NCBI GenBank assembly: GCA_934526125.1
Contig: CAKSZU010000055.1
Location: forward strand, 1 to 14,034
DNA length: 14,034 bases
Source: an uncultured Faecalibacterium sp.
GTDB lineage: Bacteria > Bacillota > Clostridia > Oscillospirales > Ruminococcaceae
Direction: 5' to 3'
The translations under genes and the position numbers were made by a program. Under the pieces are notes generated by a model that worked only from the letters and a program-made list of their open reading frames with translations, was not told the origin of the DNA and made no database searches. Below, in pieces: positions 8,619 to 14,034 of this stretch. Each line of letters begins with the position of its first letter. Position 1 is the stretch's first letter.

Positions 8619-8648
8619 AAAAACGCCCGGGGCAGCCGGTGCGTTTTT
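8619..8648. terminator. Bidirectional hairpin between the EF-G-like gene and the small-peptide locus
   Basis: AAAAACGC (8619-8626) pairs with GCGTTTTT (8641-8648), with an inner CCGG/CCGG helix and a 5-nt loop. There is an A-run on one side and a T-run on the other, so it can act on either strand. No gene clearly feeds into it, so it probably insulates the two neighbouring promoters. Confidence 0.6.
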
Positions 8649-8670
8649 CTGCATCCGGAAGCCGCGGGCG

Positions 8671-8699
8671 TTGAATTTCTCTGTGGTTTATGATATTCT
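8671..8699 (+). promoter_or_regulatory. Promoter of the small membrane peptide (candidate toxin)
   Basis: TTGAAT (8671-8676), a 17-bp spacer and TATTCT (8694-8699) predict RNA starting near 8706. This gives the short peptide an unusually long leader of about 127 nt. Confidence 0.7.
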
Positions 8700-8795
8700 T
8701 TAGTTGCCGCTTTTCAGCGGTGAAAGGCGCTGTCTGCACATGCAGGTGGTCACGCTCCTTCCGGCAATGCGCCAGCGGAGGGCGAAAAACTTTTT

Positions 8796-8829
8796 GCTTC
8801 CCCTGACGCAAATGCGGAAGGGGGGATGC
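8796..8829 (+). promoter_or_regulatory. Hairpin that could hide the ribosome binding site of the small peptide
   Basis: GCTTCCCC (8796-8803) can pair with GGGGATGC (8822-8829), 7 of 8 positions, across an 18-nt loop. The right arm includes part of the purine-rich ribosome binding site just before ATG 8833, so folding would limit translation. Whether it forms in the mRNA is inference. Confidence 0.4.
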
Positions 8830-8832
8830 TCT

Positions 8833-8934
8833 ATGACGCTGAGTGAAGTTCTTCAGCTGCTCGCTGTGATCGGCGGTGCAGTTTTTGTGACGTTTCAGAT
8901 TACATGGACGATTTCCAACAGCAAAAAGAAATGA
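8833..8934 (+). CDS. Small single-pass membrane peptide, holin-like / type I toxin-like
   Basis: A 33-residue peptide: a short polar start (MTLSEVLQ), one hydrophobic segment (about residues 9-27) and a basic end, SNSKKK. This pattern, short with one membrane span and a lysine tail, is that of Firmicute type I toxins (TxpA, BsrG and the putative holin-like toxin group), which insert into the cytoplasmic membrane. The ATG at 8833 is chosen because AAGGGGGG lies 7 nt upstream; the in-frame ATG at 8812 has no such site. The stop codon and lysine codons lie inside the left arm of a bidirectional terminator. A strong opposing promoter (9023-9051) would make an antisense RNA over this 3' end. Toxicity is inferred from form and layout only. 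Confidence 0.72.
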   Translation: MTLSEVLQLLAVIGGAVFVTFQITWTISNSKKK

Positions 8935-9016
8935 CCGCCCCAGAGCTCCACTTCTGAACGGTCATTTCTTTTGACATAATCGGAAGGAGCTGACCATTGC
9001 GGACAGCGCTTCTTCT
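8920..9016 (-). ncRNA. Predicted antisense RNA (candidate type I antitoxin)
   Basis: Boundaries are predicted from a near-consensus reverse-strand promoter and the two-way hairpin at 8924-8972. The RNA would be about 95 nt. Its 3' half is fully complementary to the stop-codon/terminator end of the small-peptide mRNA, including the 21-nt loop. No open frame with a ribosome binding site is seen within it. In txpA/RatA such an overlap starts duplex formation and mRNA decay. Expression here is not shown. Confidence 0.5.
8924..8972. terminator. Bidirectional terminator overlapping the peptide stop codon
   Basis: A perfect 14-bp stem, AAAAGAAATGACCG (8924-8937) with CGGTCATTTCTTTT (8959-8972), around a 21-nt loop. 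The plus strand ends TTTCTTTT and the reverse strand ends TTTCTTTTT, so both the peptide mRNA and the opposing RNA can stop here. The left arm contains the last lysine codons and the stop. Confidence 0.88.
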
Positions 9017-9022
9017 ATTTGA

Positions 9023-9051
9023 AGTATATCTGTTTCGATGCATTCTGTCAA
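9023..9051 (-). promoter_or_regulatory. Near-consensus promoter of the predicted antisense RNA
   Basis: Read on the reverse strand: TTGACA (9046-9051), a 17-bp spacer, TATACT (9023-9028). This is 11 of 12 consensus bases. It points away from the dCMP deaminase gene and towards the terminator at the peptide stop codon, with no protein gene between. Confidence 0.85.
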
Positions 9052-9090
9052 GCCCGGGATGGCTTGTCTGATCAAAGGAGGCCCTCTGCC

Positions 9091-9570
9091 ATGAAACGCA
9101 CCGATTATATCAATTGGGATGAATATTTTATGGGCATCGCTCTGCTTACCGCCATGCGCTCCAAGGACCCCAGCAGTCAGGTGGGGGCCTGCATCGTCAG
9201 CCCGGAAAACAAGATCCTTTCCCTGGGGTACAACGGCATGCCCATCGGCTGCGATGACGACGCCATGCCCTGGGACCGGGAGGGCGACCCGCTGGACACC
9301 AAATATATGTATGTCTGTCATGCCGAACTGAACGCCATCCTGAACAGCGCCCACAACAACCTGAAGGGGGCCCGGGTGTATGTGACCCTCTTCCCCTGCA
9401 ACGAATGCGCCAAGGCCATCATTCAGTCCGGCATCTCCGAGGTGGTCTACTACGGCGACAAGTACCACGACTCCGATTCCAGCGTCGCGGCACGGTTCAT
9501 GTTCAAGAAGGCCGGTGTCCGCCTGACGGCCTATACCCCCAGCGGCCGGAAAGCCGAACTGGAACTGTGA
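9091..9570 (+). CDS. dCMP deaminase family protein (ComEB-like)
   Basis: A 159-residue zinc-dependent deaminase of the deoxycytidylate deaminase family, which converts dCMP to dUMP for dTTP synthesis. Bacillus ComEB is the Gram-positive relative. Visible features are [10 protein letters not shown] (29-38), CHAEL with zinc-ligand His77 and catalytic Glu79, and FPCNEC with zinc ligands Cys103 and Cys106. The YNGMP (47-51) stretch is typical of the family. Length is normal (150-190). The ATG at 9091 is preceded by AAAGGAGG at 9074-9081. No strong forward promoter is evident; a weak TTTGAA/CATTCT pair (9018-9046) overlaps the reverse antisense promoter. It ends 13 nt before the argF promoter with no terminator hairpin, so read-through into argF is possible. 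Confidence 0.9.
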   Translation: MKRTDYINWDEYFMGIALLTAMRSKDPSSQVGACIVSPENKILSLGYNGMPIGCDDDAMPWDREGDPLDTKYMYVCHAELNAILNSAHNNLKGARVYVTLFPCNECAKAIIQSGISEVVYYGDKYHDSDSSVAARFMFKKAGVRLTAYTPSGRKAELEL

Positions 9571-9582
9571 TGCGCTTTCCTC

Positions 9583-9611
9583 TTGACCTTGCTTCCCGCG
9601 GGGACTATAAT
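9583..9611 (+). promoter_or_regulatory. Strong promoter of argF
   Basis: TTGACC (9583-9588), a 17-bp spacer and a perfect TATAAT (9606-9611) predict RNA starting near 9618, about 50 nt before the start codon. Confidence 0.9.
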
Positions 9612-9621
9612 AGAAACATCT

Positions 9622-9639
9622 TCCGCATAAATATTCACT
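9622..9639. promoter_or_regulatory. Candidate ARG box (ArgR/AhrC operator)
   Basis: The 18-bp site has an intact right half ATTCA (9633-9637), a four-base A/T centre and a left half CGCAT matching TGAAT at 3 of 5 positions. An overlapping direct repeat ATATTCAC/ATATTCGC occurs at 9631-9648. It lies right after the predicted RNA start of argF, a sensible place for arginine-dependent repression. The match is partial. Confidence 0.35.
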
Positions 9640-9667
9640 GATATTCGCATGAAGAGGGGAATATACA

Positions 9668-10663
9668 ATGAACCTGAAAAATCGCAGCTTTCTGAAGCTT
9701 CTGGACTATACCCCCGCCGAGATCGGGGAACTGCTGGACCTGGCCGCTGACCTCAAGGCTAAAAAGAAGGCCGGCATCCGTCATGACCAGCTCCGGGGCA
9801 AGAACATTGCCCTGATCTTTGAAAAGACCTCCACCCGCACCCGCTGCAGCTTTGAGGTCGCCGCCCACGATCTGGGCATGGAAGTCACCTATCTGGACCC
9901 GTCGGGCAGTCAGATCGGCAAAAAGGAATCCATTGCGGATACCGCCCGGGTCCTGGGCCGGATGTTTGACGGCATCGAATACCGGGGCTACGGCCAGCAG
10001 ATCGTTGAGGATCTGGCCCATTATGCAGGCGTTCCCGTCTGGAACGGCCTGACCAACGAGTTCCACCCCACCCAGATCCTGGCCGATTTCCTGACCATCC
10101 GGGAGCATTTCGGCCATCTGAAGGGAATCAACTTCGTCTATTTCGGCGATGCCCGCTACAACATGGGCAACAGCCTTATGGTGGGCTGCGCCAAGATGGG
10201 CCTGCACTTTACCGCCTGCGCCCCCAAAAAGTACCAGCCGGACCCGGCTCTGGTGGAAGAGTGCCGGAAGATCGCCGCCGAGACCGGCGCGACCCTGACC
10301 TTTGAGGAGGACCCCGCCAAGGCCGCCAAAGGTGCTGATGTGCTGTACACCGATGTGTGGGTCTCCATGGGCGAGCCGGTGGAGGTCTGGGCCGAACGCA
10401 TCAACGACCTGGCACCCTATCAGATCAACCAGCAGCTGATGGACATTGCAGGCCCCCATGCTGTATTTATGCACTGCCTGCCGGCATACCACGACCACAA
10501 GACCACCGTGGGCAGGGAGATGGGCGAGCGCTTCCACCGGGATGCCATGGAAGTGACCGATGAAGTTTTTGAGGGCCCCCAGAGCATCGTCTTTGACGAG
10601 GCCGAGAACCGGATGCATACCATCAAGGCCGTTATGGCCGCCACCCTGGGCTACCAAGCGTAA
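9668..10663 (+). CDS. argF: Ornithine carbamoyltransferase
   Basis: A 331-residue cytoplasmic enzyme joining carbamoyl phosphate and ornithine to give citrulline, the sixth step of arginine synthesis. Carbamoyl-phosphate motif STRTR is at residues 55-59, HPTQ at 133-136, and the ornithine side is marked by DVWVSMGE (229-236) and HCLPA (269-273). The C-terminal ENRMHTIKA stretch is typical. Length and motifs are complete. The ATG at 9668 follows GAGGGGA at 9653-9659. It stands alone between its own promoter and terminator, with no arginine deiminase or carbamate kinase gene beside it. That favours a biosynthetic role (argF) over the catabolic arcB, though sequence alone does not exclude the latter. 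Confidence 0.93.
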   Translation: MNLKNRSFLKLLDYTPAEIGELLDLAADLKAKKKAGIRHDQLRGKNIALIFEKTSTRTRCSFEVAAHDLGMEVTYLDPSGSQIGKKESIADTARVLGRMFDGIEYRGYGQQIVEDLAHYAGVPVWNGLTNEFHPTQILADFLTIREHFGHLKGINFVYFGDARYNMGNSLMVGCAKMGLHFTACAPKKYQPDPALVEECRKIAAETGATLTFEEDPAKAAKGADVLYTDVWVSMGEPVEVWAERINDLAPYQINQQLMDIAGPHAVFMHCLPAYHDHKTTVGREMGERFHRDAMEVTDEVFEGPQSIVFDEAENRMHTIKAVMAATLGYQA

Positions 10664-10685
10664 ACGGGGCAGACCAAAATAACCG

Positions 10686-10732
10686 AAAAAATGAGACAGA
10701 CTTCCCTGGAAGGGGCGGCTGTCTCATTTTTT
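10686..10732 (+). terminator. Terminator after argF
   Basis: A perfect 14-bp stem, AAAAAATGAGACAG (10686-10699) with CTGTCTCATTTTTT (10719-10732). The loop carries an inner CTTCC/GGAAG hairpin. It ends in a six-T run and could act in both directions. Confidence 0.92.
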
Positions 10733-10778
10733 GTTGCGGTTCCCCTTGCCCCGGTTTTATGGGATACCGTGGTTTTTG

Positions 10779-10807
10779 TTGACAAGCCCCGGGCTTGCTA
10801 TTATAAT
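10779..10807 (+). promoter_or_regulatory. Perfect-consensus promoter of greA-lysS
   Basis: TTGACA (10779-10784), a 17-bp spacer and TATAAT (10802-10807) match all 12 consensus positions with ideal spacing. RNA would start near 10814, about 67 nt before greA. Very high constitutive output is expected. Confidence 0.95.
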
Positions 10808-10880
10808 AAGAGAGTCATAATAGCACTTGTATGCGGCTTTTTGGCTGCACCAATTCAATAGAACAAGGAGAGAATCCCAA

Positions 10881-11366
10881 ATGGCACAAGAGATCAAAAT
10901 GTCCGCTGCCGGCCTGAAGGCTGTGCAGGAGGAGCTGGAATACCTCAAGACGGTCCGCCGTAAGGAGCTGGCCGAGGAGATCAAGGAAGCCCGCAGCCAC
11001 GGCGACCTGTCCGAGAACAGCGAGTACGATGAGGCCAAGAACACCCAGGGTCTGGTGGAGAACCGCATCACCGAGCTGGAGCAGATGGTCAAGAACGCTG
11101 TCGTCATCGACGAGAGCGAGCTGAGCGTGGAGAACGTTGTCGTGGGTACCCACGTCACCATCCTCATGACCGGCGAGACCGAGACCGAGGAGTACGACAT
11201 CGTGGGCCGCACCGAGGCGGACCCCATCAACGGCAAGATCAGCGACGAGAGCCCCGTGGGCCACGCTCTGCTGGGCAAGGCTGTGGGCGAGAAGGCTGAG
11301 GTCCTGCTGCCCACCGGCCATACCGTTGAGTACACCGTGAAGTCCATCACCCACTCTGCAAACTGA
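10881..11366 (+). CDS. greA: Transcript cleavage factor GreA
   Basis: A 161-residue factor that enters the RNA polymerase secondary channel and stimulates cleavage of backtracked RNA. The N-terminal coiled coil spans about residues 8-75, with the tip loop HGDLSENSEYDEAK (40-53) carrying the catalytic acidic residues Asp42 and Glu45. The FKBP-like C-terminal domain contains GRTEADP, GKISDESPVG and ALLGKAVGE. Length is normal (about 158). The ATG at 10881 has AAGGAG at 10865-10870; a longer in-frame start upstream has no ribosome binding site. It lies 19 nt before lysS, and greA-lysS pairs are common in Firmicutes. Confidence 0.96.
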   Translation: MAQEIKMSAAGLKAVQEELEYLKTVRRKELAEEIKEARSHGDLSENSEYDEAKNTQGLVENRITELEQMVKNAVVIDESELSVENVVVGTHVTILMTGETETEEYDIVGRTEADPINGKISDESPVGHALLGKAVGEKAEVLLPTGHTVEYTVKSITHSAN

Positions 11367-11385
11367 GCGCGAAGGGGAGGATATC

Positions 11386-12897
11386 ATGGAAGAGCAAAAG
11401 AGAAACCCCGCACAGGGTCTTTCGGAGAGCGAGCAGGTGCAGGTGCGCCGCCAGAAGCTGGCAGATCTGCAGGCTGCCGGTCATGATCCGTTCACCCTGA
11501 CCAAGTTCCCGCAGGATGCCTACTCTGCCGACCTGAAGGAAGAGTTCAAGGAGCTGCCCAACGAGACCGACAGCGGCAAGCATGTTGCCCTGGCCGGCCG
11601 TATGATGTCCAAGCGCGTGATGGGCAAGGCAAGCTTTGCCCACCTGCGCGATGACAAGGGCGATATCCAGCTGTACGTCCGCCGTGACGAGCTGGGTGAA
11701 GAGTCCTACGCCGCCTTCAAGAAACTGGACGTGGGCGACATCATCGGCGTCAAGGGCGAAGTGTTCCGCACCAAGACCGGTGAGCTGAGCGTCCGCGCCG
11801 AGGAGCTGACCCTGCTGGCCAAGAGCCTGCGCCCCCTGCCCGAGAAGTTCCACGGCCTGACCGACACCGAGATGCGTTATCGTCAGCGCTACGTGGACCT
11901 GATCGCCAACCCCGATGTCAAGGCTACCTTCGTCAAGCGCAGCCAGATCCTGAAGGAGATCCGCGCCTATCTGGACGAGAAGGGCTTCCTGGAAGTGGAT
12001 ACCCCCATCCTGACCCCCTTCGAGATCGGTGCCTCCGCCCGGCCGTTCTATACCCATCACAATACCCTGAACATGGATATGGTGCTGCGCATCGAGACCG
12101 AGCTGTATCTCAAGCGCCTGATCGTGGGCGGCATGGACCGCGTGTACGAAGTGGGCCGCATCTTCCGCAACGAGGGCATGGACCCCACCCACAACCCGGA
12201 GTTCACCTCCATTGAGCTGTATCAGGCCTTCACCGATTTCCACGGCATGATGGATCTGGTGGAAGAGCTGTATAAGCGTCTGGCGCAGAAGATCTGCGGC
12301 AGCCTGGTCATCCCTTATCAGGGCAAGCAGATCGACATGGGCCACTGGGAGCGCCTGACCATGATCGAGGCCGTCAAGAAGTATTCCGGCGTGGACTTCA
12401 ACGACTGGAAGACCGATGAGGATGCCATTGCCGCCGCCAAGGCCCACAACGTGGAGCTGCCCGAGGTGCCCACCAAGGGTGCCATTCTGGCCGAGTTCTT
12501 TGACGCCTTCGTCGAGGACAAGCTGGTCCAGCCCACCTTTATCTATGACTACCCCGTGGAAATCAGCCCGTTGGCCAAGCGCAAGCCGGACGATCCCGCC
12601 TTCACCGAGCGCTTTGAGTACTTCATCGACTGCACTGAGTACGGCAATGCCTTCAGTGAGCTGAATGACCCCATCGACCAGAAGGAACGCTTCGAGCGCC
12701 AGGTCGCCGAGCGCAAGGCCATTGAGCCCGACTGCAAGGCCCAGGTCGATTACGACTATGTCAACGCTCTGGAGTACGGCCTGCCCCCCACGGGCGGCCT
12801 CGGCTTCGGCGTGGACCGCCTGGTCATGCTGCTGACCGACAGCGCCTCTATCCGCGATGTCCTGCTCTTCCCTACGATGAAGCCGATCGAGCAGTAA
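11386..12897 (+). CDS. lysS: Lysyl-tRNA synthetase, class II
   Basis: A 503-residue class II aminoacyl-tRNA synthetase that charges tRNA-Lys. An N-terminal OB-fold anticodon-binding domain (about 65-150, with VALAGRMMSKR and FAHLRDDKGDIQLYV) precedes the catalytic core. Motif 1 surrounds FLEVDTPILTP (201-211). Then come ARPFYTHHN and LYLKRLIVGG, and motif 2, VYEVGRIFRNEGMDPTHNPEF (253-273). Motif 3 is GLGFGVDRLVMLL near the C-terminus, followed by SIRDVLLFPTMKP. Length is typical (490-510). The ATG at 11386 follows GGGGAGG. It is translated from the greA message, and a terminator follows 20 nt after the stop. Confidence 0.97.
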   Translation: MEEQKRNPAQGLSESEQVQVRRQKLADLQAAGHDPFTLTKFPQDAYSADLKEEFKELPNETDSGKHVALAGRMMSKRVMGKASFAHLRDDKGDIQLYVRRDELGEESYAAFKKLDVGDIIGVKGEVFRTKTGELSVRAEELTLLAKSLRPLPEKFHGLTDTEMRYRQRYVDLIANPDVKATFVKRSQILKEIRAYLDEKGFLEVDTPILTPFEIGASARPFYTHHNTLNMDMVLRIETELYLKRLIVGGMDRVYEVGRIFRNEGMDPTHNPEFTSIELYQAFTDFHGMMDLVEELYKRLAQKICGSLVIPYQGKQIDMGHWERLTMIEAVKKYSGVDFNDWKTDEDAIAAAKAHNVELPEVPTKGAILAEFFDAFVEDKLVQPTFIYDYPVEISPLAKRKPDDPAFTERFEYFIDCTEYGNAFSELNDPIDQKERFERQVAERKAIEPDCKAQVDYDYVNALEYGLPPTGGLGFGVDRLVMLLTDSASIRDVLLFPTMKPIEQ

Positions 12898-12917
12898 ATT
12901 TCCAATTTGAGCGAAAC

Positions 12918-12964
12918 AAAGCCTGAAACTTCTTGATGTACCGAGAAGTTTCGGGCTTTTTCTT
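12918..12964 (+). terminator. Terminator after lysS
   Basis: A 16-bp stem (12918-12933 with 12944-12959, one wobble pair) closes a 10-nt loop and is followed by TTTTTCTTTT. Confidence 0.92.
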
Positions 12965-12986
12965 TTGACGAATTTCCAGCGGAAAC

Positions 12987-13011
12987 TACGCCATACGCCA
13001 ATTTTACGCCA
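12987..13011. repeat. Three copies of TACGCCA
   Basis: TACGCCA occurs at 12987-12993, 12994-13000 and 13005-13011 in the same orientation, just after the lysS terminator. It lies at the start of a spacer (12966-13199) that holds no convincing gene. It may be the edge or binding site of a former mobile element; this is inference. Confidence 0.6.
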
Positions 13012-13199
13012 AACGATGCAGGATTTTGTGCAGAGCAAAAAGAGCGTTGTTCTAGTTTTGGTGTAAGAATCGGGCGTGTGGTGGATGAGTGTAGACCTGT
13101 AAAGGGCTGCATCAGAAAGTGGGTTCATGGATCTGCAAACGGACAGCCGCAACTTTCCACCGCAGAAGAAGTAAATGTGAAAAACATGGAGGCTTTCTT

Positions 13200-13448
13200 A
13201 TGAACAAACTGCTTTCCTGCCGCTATAACACGGACACCAACCGAGTGGAAGCCCGGTTTACGGACGGCTCTGCCGTTGCCATCGACTGCATCGCTGTCGA
13301 GAACGAGTACGGCAACACCCCGGCACAGCGGGCAGAACTGGGCTGGCTGCTCTATAATAAGCCCTTGGAGTATGCACAGATGGTGTTGAGCGGCAAGATT
13401 GAGCATTATCTCTCGCTTGGTTGCGACCATGGCAGGCCAAAAGATTAA
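13200..13448 (+). CDS. DUF6061-like small protein
   Basis: An 82-residue protein beginning MNKLLSCRYN, then a strand pattern VEARFTDGSAVAIDCIAVENE and RAELGWLLYNKPLEYAQMVLSGKIEHYL. This matches what I know of the DUF6061 group, small proteins of unknown function found widely in gut Clostridia, often beside mobile elements. No catalytic motif, signal peptide or membrane segment is seen. The ATG at 13200 is supported by GGAGG at 13188-13192, 7 nt upstream; a longer in-frame start at 13119 lacks one. It is more AT-rich than the housekeeping genes before it, consistent with transfer. It converges with the HxlR-type gene onto a shared terminator. Confidence 0.7.
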   Translation: MNKLLSCRYNTDTNRVEARFTDGSAVAIDCIAVENEYGNTPAQRAELGWLLYNKPLEYAQMVLSGKIEHYLSLGCDHGRPKD

Positions 13449-13460
13449 GTCTAATGAACC

Positions 13461-13515
13461 AAACATCTGCTAATCCGTATTGCTTTTGATACGGGTTAGC
13501 AGATGTTTCTGTTTT
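13461..13515. terminator. Bidirectional terminator between the DUF6061-like and HxlR genes
   Basis: A 20-bp stem (13461-13480 with 13489-13508, one G-T wobble) closes an 8-nt loop and is followed on the plus strand by TTTCTGTTTT. Its position between converging genes suggests it serves both; the reverse-strand T-run is weaker. Confidence 0.85.
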
Positions 13516-13546
13516 ATGCATATCACAACTGCGCAGGCAAATACGC

Positions 13547-13891
13547 TTATTCCGTCTTCCCTTCCAGCCTGCTTTTATACCCTTCGCCCCATGCCCACAT
13601 GGCATCCAGAACCGGTTTCAAGCTATATCCCAGTTCCGTCAGCGTATATTCCACCCGGGGCGGCACTTCAGCGTAGACCTTCCGGGTCAGCAACCCGCTT
13701 TCCTCCATCTGCCGCAGCTGAGCAGTCAGAACCTTCTGGGTCACATGACCGATGGACTTTTTCAGTTCTCCAAAACGCTTTGTGCCCGACATCAGATCCC
13801 GGAGGATCAGCACCTTCCATTTATCGCTGATGAGGGTCAGGGTGGTCTCCACCGGGCAGGCCGGGAGTTCTTTGAGGATTTCCTTTTCCAT
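13547..13891 (-). CDS. HxlR/MarR-like winged-helix transcriptional regulator
   Basis: A 114-residue DNA-binding protein of the HxlR family. Near the N-terminus, ACPVETTLTLISDKWKVLIL (11-30) has the family Cys12 and the invariant WK. The recognition region follows (RFGELKKSIGHVTQKVLTAQLRQMEESGLLTRKVY, 39-73), then the wing PPRVEYTLTELGYSL. Family members (YodB, HypR, HxlR) act as dimers; several use the N-terminal Cys to sense quinones or oxidants and control a nearby oxidoreductase, which could lie beyond the window end. The ATG at 13891 is chosen; GGAGG (13897-13901) lies 5 nt upstream, and the in-frame TTG at 13903 is part of that site. It has its own promoter at 13964-13992. Confidence 0.92.
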   Translation of the reverse strand: MEKEILKELPACPVETTLTLISDKWKVLILRDLMSGTKRFGELKKSIGHVTQKVLTAQLRQMEESGLLTRKVYAEVPPRVEYTLTELGYSLKPVLDAMWAWGEGYKSRLEGKTE

Positions 13892-13963
13892 AATTACCTC
13901 CAAGGGAATTTCAAGTGGTCATCGTGCCGGATGCACGGATACCACACACAGCTTTACGGCATC

Positions 13964-13992
13964 ATTATAGCTTTCAACAGCAAAAAAAGCAA
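13964..13992 (-). promoter_or_regulatory. Promoter of the HxlR-family gene
   Basis: On the reverse strand TTGCTT (13987-13992), a 17-bp spacer and a perfect TATAAT (13964-13969) predict RNA starting near 13957, with a leader of about 65 nt. Confidence 0.75.
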
Positions 13993-14005
13993 GCAGCATC
14001 GCAAT

Positions 14006-14022
14006 GGTATCTTTCTGGTAAC
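14006..14022. promoter_or_regulatory. Candidate HxlR operator (direct repeat)
   Basis: GGTATC (14006-14011) and GGTAAC (14017-14022) repeat with an 11-bp period, about one helix turn, just upstream of the HxlR promoter. They may also serve a divergent gene beyond the window. Similar GTAAC/GTATC sites are known for HxlR-type regulators; assignment here is inference. Confidence 0.3.
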
Positions 14023-14034
14023 TACACCACAATA

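Noticed and set aside
8428..8811. 128-codon upstream extension of the EF-G-like gene
   Set aside because: It runs through the promoter (8495-8522) and the hairpin at 8619-8648. The EF-G fold starts at 8427, where a ribosome binding site is present.
8704..8832. N-terminal extension of the small membrane peptide (76-codon frame from 8704)
   Set aside because: Its start coincides with the predicted RNA start. The sequence is basic and irregular, and the only good ribosome binding site precedes ATG 8833.
8971..8999. TTGACA at 8971-8976 on the plus strand as a promoter for the dCMP deaminase
   Set aside because: No acceptable -10 is found 16-18 bp downstream; the hexamer is part of the terminator flank.
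12756..13112. Reverse-strand frame across the lysS 3' end, its terminator and the TACGCCA repeats
   Set aside because: It overlaps lysS and a terminator, has no ribosome binding site, and shows no recognised domain.

Overview
The window reads as chromosomal DNA of a GC-rich Clostridia bacterium, probably Oscillospiraceae/Ruminococcaceae of the Faecalibacterium-Gemmiger-Subdoligranulum type. I infer this from the protein sequences, strong AGGAGG-type ribosome binding sites, textbook sigma-A promoters (several TTGACA/TATAAT pairs with 17-bp spacers) and the mix of housekeeping genes. The exact genus cannot be fixed without a search.

Layout. 1-1045: the 3' end of a class A beta-lactamase-like serine hydrolase, then a TSUP (TauE/SafE) anion transporter. 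A bidirectional terminator separates these from a reverse-strand DegV lipid-binding protein (1108-1965). 2110-3128: a short CPBP membrane protease overlapping tadA by 4 nt, then a terminator. 3133-5763: a FabG-like SDR oxidoreductase with an unusual Pro/Glu-rich N-terminal tail, then rpoD (primary sigma factor, with a large acidic insert) and a terminator. 5818-5982: a complete tRNA-Thr(GGT) unit with its own promoter and terminator. 5983-6273 shows no gene. 6343-8427 (reverse): an EF-G-like translational GTPase with altered GTPase motifs. 8671-9051: a compact locus that looks like a type I toxin-antitoxin module. 9091-9570: a dCMP deaminase. 9583-10732: an argF unit with a strong promoter, a candidate arginine operator and a terminator. 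10779-12964: a greA-lysS operon. 12966-14034: a less GC-rich accessory-looking tail with three TACGCCA repeats, a DUF6061-like small protein and a reverse-strand HxlR-family regulator.

How the genes work together. Most are independent housekeeping functions in transcription and translation: sigma factor, GreA, LysRS, TadA, tRNA-Thr and the EF-G paralogue. Each is a short transcription unit bounded by clear hairpin terminators. The only multigene units I can support are CPBP-tadA, greA-lysS, possibly SDR-rpoD, and possibly hydrolase-TSUP.

The most interesting item is at 8671-9051. A 33-codon single-membrane-segment peptide with a Lys-Lys-Lys tail has a long leader and a well-formed promoter. 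A two-way terminator overlaps its stop codon. On the other strand a near-perfect promoter (TTGACA, 17 bp, TATACT) faces it and would make a roughly 95-nt RNA antisense to the 3' end of the peptide mRNA. This is the arrangement of txpA/RatA-type type I systems. It is read from sequence only; no expression evidence is available here.
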